Shown here piece after piece: positions 58,415 to 64,000 of a stretch of 64,000 nt of DNA. Origin of the DNA: Clostridia bacterium. Its GTDB lineage: Bacteria; Bacillota; Clostridia; Lachnospirales; Lachnospiraceae. A model generated the notes under the pieces. The model made no database searches. It worked only from the letters and a program-made list of their open reading frames with translations, and had not been told where the DNA came from. A program made the translations under genes and the position numbers. Numbering within the stretch: the stretch's first letter is position 1; every line of letters starts with the position of its first letter. The stretch lies in the NCBI GenBank assembly GCA_910574255.1, contig CAJTAK010000002.1:62001-126000 (forward strand), given 5' to 3'.

Positions 58415-60466
58415 TTACAGGCTCATATTTCCGCTTCCTGCCATCCGGTAAGCTGCAAGCTTTTTTTGCAGCTCCTTATGCTCTTCCTTAGACAATACAG
58501 GATCCTGCTTCATCAGCTTCGCCGCCTCTTCACTGGCTGCCTTAAGAATTCCGGCATCCGTAAACACATCCCCGATTTTAAACTCCAGAAGTCCGCTCTG
58601 GCGGATGCCAAAGAGATCCCCCGGCCCCCGAAGCTTCAGATCCTCGCTTGCAATATAAAAACCGTCATTGGACTTATTCAGAATCTCCAGACGTTTTTTC
58701 GTATCCGGGTTGTCATTTCCACTGACAAAGATGCAGTAAGACTGATGCTTCCCTCTGCCCACTCGGCCCCGAAGCTGATGAAGCTGCGCCAATCCGAAGC
58801 GCTCCGCATTCTCCACCATCATAACCGTAGCATTGGGCACATTAACTCCTACCTCCACTACCGTAGTTGACACCAACACCTGAATCTCCCCTGCCGCAAA
58901 GCGTTCCATAATGGAATTTTTTTCGGAAGCCTTCATTTTTCCATGAAGATATTCAATGGCAATGGACGCATCCATAGCGCCTTTCAGCTTCTCGGTATAA
59001 TCTACCACATTTTCCAGTTCAAGCTCCGGATTGTCCTCCACCATAGCGCAGATTACATAGACCTGCCGTCCGGCTGCAATCTCCTTTTCCATAAACCGGT
59101 AAGCCGTTGCCCGGCAGCTCTCATCCACCACACAATTCTTGATGGGAAGCCTGCCTCCCGGCAGCTCATCCAACACGGAAATGTCCAAGTCTCCATAGAG
59201 AATAATAGCCAGGGTCCTTGGAATCGGTGTGGCGCTCATAACAAGCACATGAGGAACGCCGCCCTTCGCTGCCAGTGTCTCTCTCTGACGCACACCAAAC
59301 CGGTGCTGTTCATCCGTCACCACCAGACCCAGCCGCTTAAAATGCACCTGACTCTGTATCAGAGCATGAGTACCTACCGCAATTCCTGCCTGTCCGCTCT
59401 CAATCTGCTCGTATGCCAGCCGTTTTTCCTTTGCAGACATGGACCCTGTCAAAACTACTGTATGAATGGGAAGTCCTGCTGCCTCAAGCATCTCCTGAAT
59501 GGACTGTCCGTGCTGTCTTGCCAGAACCTCCGTTGGTGCCATCAAAGCCCCCTGATATCCGTTGCCCACAGCACAGACCAGAGCCAGAAGAGCAACTACC
59601 GTCTTTCCGGAACCCACGTCCCCCTGAATCAGGCGGCTCATAGCCCGCTCTCCTGCCAGATCTGCCTTAAGCTCCTCCCAAACCTTTTTCTGCGCCCCCG
59701 TAAGCTCATAAGGCAGAGACTTCAAAAGCGCCTCCGTCTCCCTGACCGTTGTCATGGGACACTCATTCTTCTGAACCTCCGCCGCCTCCTTCATCTGGCG
59801 CAGAGACAGAATGAACAGAAAAAATTCGTCAAACACCAGCCGCCTTCTTGCCAGGAGCAGATCCTCCCATTTCACCGGAAAATGGATGGTACGAAGAGCA
59901 AAATTGTACTCCGCCAGCTCCTGATCCATACGAATCTCCTCCGGCAGATATTCCGGATTCAGATCTCTCTCATCCAAAGCCTGCCTCACGGCTTTGGAAA
60001 CGGTTTTATTGGAAAGTCCGGCAGTCAGTCCATAAATGGGCTGCATGGTATCCAGCTTTTCTCTATAAGCCTCTGGTGTGAAATATTCCGGCTGCTCCAT
60101 AACGAGCCGTCCCTTTTTCTTTTGGACGCGTCCCCGGAAAATATAAGTACTTCCCGGAGAAATGATATTTTTCAAGAACGGCATGTTGAACCAGGTAAGA
60201 TGAAGATACTCCCCGAATTCCTCCAAAACCACCGTTGTCACCGCATAGCGTCTCGTCTTCGACACTGCCGGCACCTTCCTGACAAAACCTGTGACAGCCT
60301 GTATCTGCTCCTTTTTCAGATTCGCAAAGGTTACCGGTTCTTCATATATATCATAATTTCTGGGATAATATGACAACAGCTCTCCCACCGTGTCAACACC
60401 GACACGATGAAAGAGCGCAGCTGTTTTTTCTCCAATTCCCTTAATACTTGTAATTGGTGAATCCAT
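58415..60466 (-). CDS. recG: ATP-dependent DNA helicase RecG
   Basis: 683 residues. Wedge/OB domain at 1-150 (ITSIKGIGEKTAALFHRVGVDTVGELLSYYPRNY), Walker A GDVGSGKTVVAL, DEQH box in VVTDEQHRFGVRQRE, SATPIPRTLA and QLHQLRGRVGRGKHQSYCIF. Branch migration and replication fork rescue. It is co-transcribed with the DAK2 gene that ends 12 bases upstream. Confidence 0.96.
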   Translation of the reverse strand: MDSPITSIKGIGEKTAALFHRVGVDTVGELLSYYPRNYDIYEEPVTFANLKKEQIQAVTGFVRKVPAVSKTRRYAVTTVVLEEFGEYLHLTWFNMPFLKNIISPGSTYIFRGRVQKKKGRLVMEQPEYFTPEAYREKLDTMQPIYGLTAGLSNKTVSKAVRQALDERDLNPEYLPEEIRMDQELAEYNFALRTIHFPVKWEDLLLARRRLVFDEFFLFILSLRQMKEAAEVQKNECPMTTVRETEALLKSLPYELTGAQKKVWEELKADLAGERAMSRLIQGDVGSGKTVVALLALVCAVGNGYQGALMAPTEVLARQHGQSIQEMLEAAGLPIHTVVLTGSMSAKEKRLAYEQIESGQAGIAVGTHALIQSQVHFKRLGLVVTDEQHRFGVRQRETLAAKGGVPHVLVMSATPIPRTLAIILYGDLDISVLDELPGGRLPIKNCVVDESCRATAYRFMEKEIAAGRQVYVICAMVEDNPELELENVVDYTEKLKGAMDASIAIEYLHGKMKASEKNSIMERFAAGEIQVLVSTTVVEVGVNVPNATVMMVENAERFGLAQLHQLRGRVGRGKHQSYCIFVSGNDNPDTKKRLEILNKSNDGFYIASEDLKLRGPGDLFGIRQSGLLEFKIGDVFTDAGILKAASEEAAKLMKQDPVLSKEEHKELQKKLAAYRMAGSGNMSL

Positions 60467-60478
60467 ATCTGTATTTCC

Positions 60479-62140
60479 TTACTCTACTGATACAACATAA
60501 TAGTAAATGGGCTGGCCTCCGAAATGCACCTCAATATCGCAGTCCGGATAGGCTTCCCCAAGCTTCTCGCCCATAGCCTGCGCCTCATCCTCGCTGACTC
60601 CCTCTCCATAGTAAATACTGATAAGCTCGGAATCCTCATCTACCAGCTCCTTAAACATATCAAGGGTTACGCCTGCAATCTCACTGCCTACGGACAAAAT
60701 GGAATGATCGCCGATTCCCATAATGTCGCCCTCTTTGATCTCCTTGTCATCCAGATGGGTATCCCGGACTGCATAAGTCACCTGCCCGGTCTTTACATTT
60801 TGAATCTCCTCTGCCATCCTCTCTTCATTCTCCTTCGGAGACATATCGGGGATATAGTTGATCATGGCCGTGATTCCCTGGGGAACCGTCTTGGTGGGAA
60901 CTACAATAATGTCCTTATCCTTACACAAGGCCTGTGCCTGATTTGCCGCCAGAATAATGTTCTTATTATTCGGCAGGATAAAAATATGATCTGCATGAAC
61001 CTGCTCAATGGCATTCAGCATATCCTCGGTGCTGGGATTCATGGTCTGGCCGCCTTCAATCAGGTAATCCACTCCAAGTCCCTTAAAAATCTCTCCGATT
61101 CCTTCTCCAATGGACACGGAAATGAAGCCCATCTCTTTTCTGGGCTGTGCAGCCTTCTTCGCAGCTTCCTCCTCTGCCTGCCGGGCAGCAATTCGGGAAG
61201 CATCCTTGATTAACTTTTCTTCATGTTCTTCACGCATATTATCAATCTTCAGCCGGGACAGCGAGCCGTAGGTCAAAGCCTTTTCGATGGCCTGCCCGGG
61301 ATGATTGGTATGTACGTGGATCTTAACAATGTCATCGTCTGCCACGCACACAATGGAATCACCAATCGATTCCAGGAACTGCTTGAATTCATGCTCTGTC
61401 TCAGGGGAAAATTCTTTATCCAGCATAATAATAAATTCGGTACAGTATCCGAACTTAATATCTGCTTCCGTCTGGGCGCTGATCTTCACCGGCGCTGCCT
61501 TGGGCGCTTCGAAGGTGTAGTCAATCTCCTTGCCGAGAAATGCATCATAAGCGCCTTTTAAAACCTCTACCAGACCTTGTCCGCCGGAATCCACCACGCC
61601 GGCTTCCTTTAATACCGGAAGAAGGTCAGGTGTCTTCTGAAGCACTGCCTCTGCTTCTTCGATAATTCCCAAGAAGAATACGTCCAGTTCGTCCTCTGTC
61701 AATGCCAGCTCGGATGCCTTGTCTGCCGCACCTCTGGCCACAGTGAGGATCGTTCCCTCCTTAGGCTTCATAACTGCTTTGTAAGCGGTCTCCACTGCTT
61801 TTTGAAATGCATTGGCAAACTTCACGGTATCCAGTGTCTCATATCCCCGGATTCCTTTGGTAAATCCTCGAAGGAGCTGAGAAAGGATAACGCCGGAGTT
61901 GCCTCTTGCCCCTCTTAAGGAGCCGGAAGATATTGCCTTTGCCACGGCTTCCATGGTGCGCACTGGCAGGTTATTTACCTCGGAAGCGGCTGACATAATG
62001 GTCAGGGTCATATTGGTTCCTGTGTCTCCGTCCGGAACGGGAAATACATTCAGCTCATTGATCCATTCCTTTTTTGCCTCCAGGTTCTTGGCACCGGCCA
62101 AAAACATCTTTGTCAGTGTTTCTACATCTATGGTTTTCAT
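60479..62140 (-). CDS. DAK2-domain protein (YloV/FakA-like)
   Basis: 553 residues. The DAK2/DhaL-type nucleotide-binding domain is at 1-200 (NVFPVPDGDTGTNMTLTIMSA, GARGNSGVILSQLLRGF), a linker and a C-terminal DegV-like FakA domain follow. It is the kinase part of the fatty acid kinase type of system, acting with a FakB/DegV partner not seen here. AGGAGGAG precedes the ATG. It follows the Asp23 gene by 24 bases and precedes recG, the conserved Firmicutes order. Confidence 0.92.
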   Translation of the reverse strand: MKTIDVETLTKMFLAGAKNLEAKKEWINELNVFPVPDGDTGTNMTLTIMSAASEVNNLPVRTMEAVAKAISSGSLRGARGNSGVILSQLLRGFTKGIRGYETLDTVKFANAFQKAVETAYKAVMKPKEGTILTVARGAADKASELALTEDELDVFFLGIIEEAEAVLQKTPDLLPVLKEAGVVDSGGQGLVEVLKGAYDAFLGKEIDYTFEAPKAAPVKISAQTEADIKFGYCTEFIIMLDKEFSPETEHEFKQFLESIGDSIVCVADDDIVKIHVHTNHPGQAIEKALTYGSLSRLKIDNMREEHEEKLIKDASRIAARQAEEEAAKKAAQPRKEMGFISVSIGEGIGEIFKGLGVDYLIEGGQTMNPSTEDMLNAIEQVHADHIFILPNNKNIILAANQAQALCKDKDIIVVPTKTVPQGITAMINYIPDMSPKENEERMAEEIQNVKTGQVTYAVRDTHLDDKEIKEGDIMGIGDHSILSVGSEIAGVTLDMFKELVDEDSELISIYYGEGVSEDEAQAMGEKLGEAYPDCDIEVHFGGQPIYYYVVSVE

Positions 62141-62164
62141 AACTCTGCTAAACTCCTCCTGCTA

Positions 62165-62521
62165 TTAGTCTATTACCCTTACACCTTCTACAAAGATGTT
62201 GATTTTCTCTATGGACATACCAGTGAATTCTTCTACCTTATACTTTACGTTGCTGATCAGATTATCGGATACTGCGGAGATGCTCACTCCGTAGGACACG
62301 ATAACGTGGAAGGACAATGTGATTCGGTTGTCATTTATCTGTACGTTGACGCCTCTGGTCAGATTGTCTCCCCGAAGCAGCTTTACAATGCCCTCTCGAA
62401 CATTTACCATAGCCATGCCTACAATGCCGAAGCATTCTACTGCTACCGAGCCGGCGTACTTGGCTATCACTTCCGGGTCGATAATTACTGCACCTAGTTG
62501 TGTATTCATAAGTCCCTTCAT
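62165..62521 (-). CDS. Asp23/Gls24 family envelope protein (YloU-like)
   Basis: 118 residues. GAVIIDPEVIAKYAGSVAVECFGIVGMA and NVKYKVEEFTGMSIEKINIFVEGV fit Asp23/Gls24 (YloU). The start at 62521 has GGAGG at spacing 8. These proteins form membrane-associated arrays and are linked to envelope stress and the fakA-like gene that follows. Confidence 0.92.
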   Translation of the reverse strand: MKGLMNTQLGAVIIDPEVIAKYAGSVAVECFGIVGMAMVNVREGIVKLLRGDNLTRGVNVQINDNRITLSFHVIVSYGVSISAVSDNLISNVKYKVEEFTGMSIEKINIFVEGVRVID

Positions 62522-62612
62522 TATGATTACCTCCATTTATGTTTTTTAACATGCCCGGCCTTTCGTGCCGGTATGTGAAAAGCGAATTACTTGTAAAATA
62601 CACTATATGGAC

Positions 62613-62640
62613 AGTATACCCTCTTTCCGTTAAAATTCAA
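62613..62640 (-). promoter_or_regulatory. Promoter of the Asp23-DAK2-recG operon
   Basis: Minus-strand TTGAAT (62640-62635), 16-base spacer, TATACT (62618-62613), divergent from the rpmB promoter. Confidence 0.65.
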
Positions 62641-62699
62641 AGTAGTTTTTCAAATTTTAACCAGTTTCTCAAAAAGTTGCAATATTTTCAAATTAATAC

Positions 62700-62728
62700 T
62701 TGCAAAATATAGTACTTTCTGCTAGAAT
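62700..62728 (+). promoter_or_regulatory. rpmB promoter
   Basis: TTGCAA (62700-62705), 17-base spacer, TAGAAT (62723-62728), about 55 bases before the ATG. Confidence 0.7.
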
Positions 62729-62783
62729 AACATTTGTTGCGAGCCCATATATAGGGTTCACTAAAGATCAAGGAGGTGCTAAG

Positions 62784-62969
62784 ATGGCTAAATGTGCAAT
62801 TTGTGAAAAAGGCGCTCACTTCGGAAATGCTGTAAGTCATTCACATAGACGATCCAATAAGATGTGGAAATCCAATGTTAAGTCCGTTCGAGTTAAGGTT
62901 GATGGGGGATCCAAGAAGATGTACGTTTGTACTTCTTGTCTGAGATCCGGCAAAGTGGAAAGAGCGTAG
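62784..62969 (+). CDS. rpmB: 50S ribosomal protein L28
   Basis: 61 residues. MAKCAICEKGAHFGNAVSHSHR and KTSCLRSGKVERA-like end CTSCLRSGKVERA are typical, with the CxxC pairs of zinc-binding (C+) L28. AAGGAGGTGC precedes the ATG at 62784, which rules out the longer in-frame version. It is single, with its own promoter and terminator. Confidence 0.96.
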   Translation: MAKCAICEKGAHFGNAVSHSHRRSNKMWKSNVKSVRVKVDGGSKKMYVCTSCLRSGKVERA

Positions 62970-62990
62970 AATTTGAGAGTGAATGTTTAA

Positions 62991-63027
62991 AAGAAGCTGT
63001 TGCGGTTGCGACAGCTTCTTTTTTTCT
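62991..63027 (+). terminator. rpmB terminator
   Basis: AAGAAGCTGT and ACAGCTTCTT around a 10-base loop, then seven T residues. Confidence 0.9.
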
Positions 63028-63038
63028 ATGAAATACCC

Positions 63039-63113
63039 TTTTTTGCGCAGCAGAAAGCTGGGTTCAGGGATTCCCAGGCGCCATTACCGACTTTGATTCA
63101 TGGCGGCACGGCA
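63039..63113. repeat. Dispersed repeat (family D), copy 2
   Basis: Starts TTTTTTGCGCAGCAG, contains GTTCAGGGAT and a GCGCCA...TGGCG hairpin, and is similar to 14349-14433. It follows the rpmB terminator and precedes the end of trmD. Confidence 0.65.
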
Positions 63114-63129
63114 AGCTTGTTTTTTTAAC

Positions 63130-64000
63130 TTAAACCAACCGCCGCAGAACCGCCATTCCTTCCAGCAGATCCGAAATCTTCCTATAATAAATCAGTTCCT
63201 TTGGCTCTTGTTCCTCAGTATCTGCCGGGAAATAAATCGTCCGAAGCTTGTCCTTTCGTGCCTCAAGGACTCCCTGAACCGAAGATGTGAATACTAAAAC
63301 CTCACGTTTTCCCGCTTTTTCTGTCTCCAAAGCTTTTCGGAACCTCTCTGGCTCCTTACCTGATACAAGCTTAAGCTTCAAGCCCAATTCCTGAACCAGC
63401 TCCTGAAATTCCTGTATCCGGCAGCTTTGCAGATCATCTTTTCTAATCTTATTTTCTGTCCCTTCCTCTTTTATTATTTCTCCTTTTATTGGTTTTTCCT
63501 GAAATACACTTTCTTCCATCAAAACCACTTTCAGTCTTTTTCTAGGCAGATTTTTTAGGTTTTTGATGGATTTCTGTTCTTTTTGGTACTGTCCATAGAG
63601 ATCCGGACGCCGCTCTTTGGTCCGCAGAATAGACTGCTCTCTTCGCCAATCCTCAATCCGGTCATGATCTCCGCTAAGAAGAACCCGGGGAACCGGCTTT
63701 CCATTCCAAACCTCCGGACGGCTGTACTGGGGATATTCCAGCAGGCTGTCATGAAAGCTCTCAAACTCCGCCGACACCTCATTACTTAAAACTCCCGGAA
63801 CCAGACGGGAAATGGCATCAATCATCACCATGGCAGGAAGCTCTCCGCCGGTGAGCACATAGTCTCCAATGGATATATAATCCGTGACCACTTCCTCCAG
63901 CACACGTTCATCTATGCCCTCATAATGTCCGCAGAGGAAAATCAAATCTTCTTCCTTTGAAAGCTCCTTTGCCATAGCCTGATGAAACACACGGCCCTGA
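63130..64000 (-). CDS. trmD: tRNA (guanine-N1-)-methyltransferase TrmD, partial, with C-terminal extension
   Basis: The 5' part lies beyond the window edge; the frame runs on through [13 protein letters not shown]. The SPOUT knot motifs [39 protein letters not shown] and [14 protein letters not shown] plus [19 protein letters not shown] are TrmD. It methylates G37 of tRNAs. After RRPDLYGQY, where typical TrmD ends, about 150 further residues follow, Lys/Glu-rich then [18 protein letters not shown] and [13 protein letters not shown], of unknown function. Confidence 0.93.
   Translation of the reverse strand, partial: QGRVFHQAMAKELSKEEDLIFLCGHYEGIDERVLEEVVTDYISIGDYVLTGGELPAMVMIDAISRLVPGVLSNEVSAEFESFHDSLLEYPQYSRPEVWNGKPVPRVLLSGDHDRIEDWRREQSILRTKERRPDLYGQYQKEQKSIKNLKNLPRKRLKVVLMEESVFQEKPIKGEIIKEEGTENKIRKDDLQSCRIQEFQELVQELGLKLKLVSGKEPERFRKALETEKAGKREVLVFTSSVQGVLEARKDKLRTIYFPADTEEQEPKELIYYRKISDLLEGMAVLRRLV

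Overview
The window looks like a chromosomal segment of an anaerobic, spore-forming member of the Lachnospiraceae (Clostridia). Pointers are an alpha/beta-type small acid-soluble spore protein, a DUF4317 protein, an Rpn-type nuclease, an FtsZ reading MLEIT at a TTG start, the recG-DAK2-Asp23 block divergent from rpmB, strong GGAGG ribosome binding sites, and a moderate G+C content by eye. Genus is not provable from this window alone. No tRNA, rRNA or CRISPR array was seen.

Layout. 1-7.9 kb: small conserved proteins, a WYL regulator with a structured leader, and a TetR-controlled ABC/MFS export operon with two matching operator-like dyads, then an Rpn nuclease with a tandem coiled-coil tail. 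7.9-8.7 kb: gene-free and packed with repeats, including a 123-bp element nested inside another element with a clean target duplication. 9-15 kb: LytTR/DUF3021 pair, an A+T-rich island with two immunity-like genes, a polymorphic-toxin C-terminal remnant and an IS110 remnant, then a BlaI/BlaR1-type pair. 15-24 kb: nitroreductase, orphan proteins, a ComEC-like lipoprotein hydrolase, and an AbgT transporter/prolyl peptidase/amidohydrolase operon. 24-31 kb: a lac-family PTS, 6-phospho-beta-glucosidase and ROK kinase operon beside two RpiR regulators. 31-38 kb: diguanylate cyclase, RtcB ligase, surface lipoprotein, a truncated RHS protein and the spore protein. 38-43.3 kb: a second beta-glucoside system (LicT, EIIBCA PTS, GH1) with a RAT/terminator switch, abutting a truncated histidinol phosphatase. 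43.5-45.8 kb: an overlapping WYL gene pair. 45.9-55.3 kb: the division and cell wall cluster (PBP, mraY, murD, ftsW, murA, ftsQ, ftsZ). 55.4-64 kb: a large surface protein, recG, the DAK2/Asp23 pair, rpmB and a C-terminally extended trmD cut by the window edge.

How it works together. Two independent PTS routes import and phosphorylate beta-glucosides and each has its own GH1 enzyme; one appears controlled by RpiR proteins and catabolite repression, the other by antitermination. The cell wall cluster is transcribed leftwards toward ftsZ and lacks murG, murC and ftsA at this site; repeats sit upstream of it and inside it. Several families of short palindromic repeats recur across the window. 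The strongest unusual signals are the nested elements near 8.4 kb, the structured leader at 1.75-1.83 kb, the toxin/immunity relic at 10-11.4 kb, and the hairpin that contains the ribosome binding site of the PBP gene.
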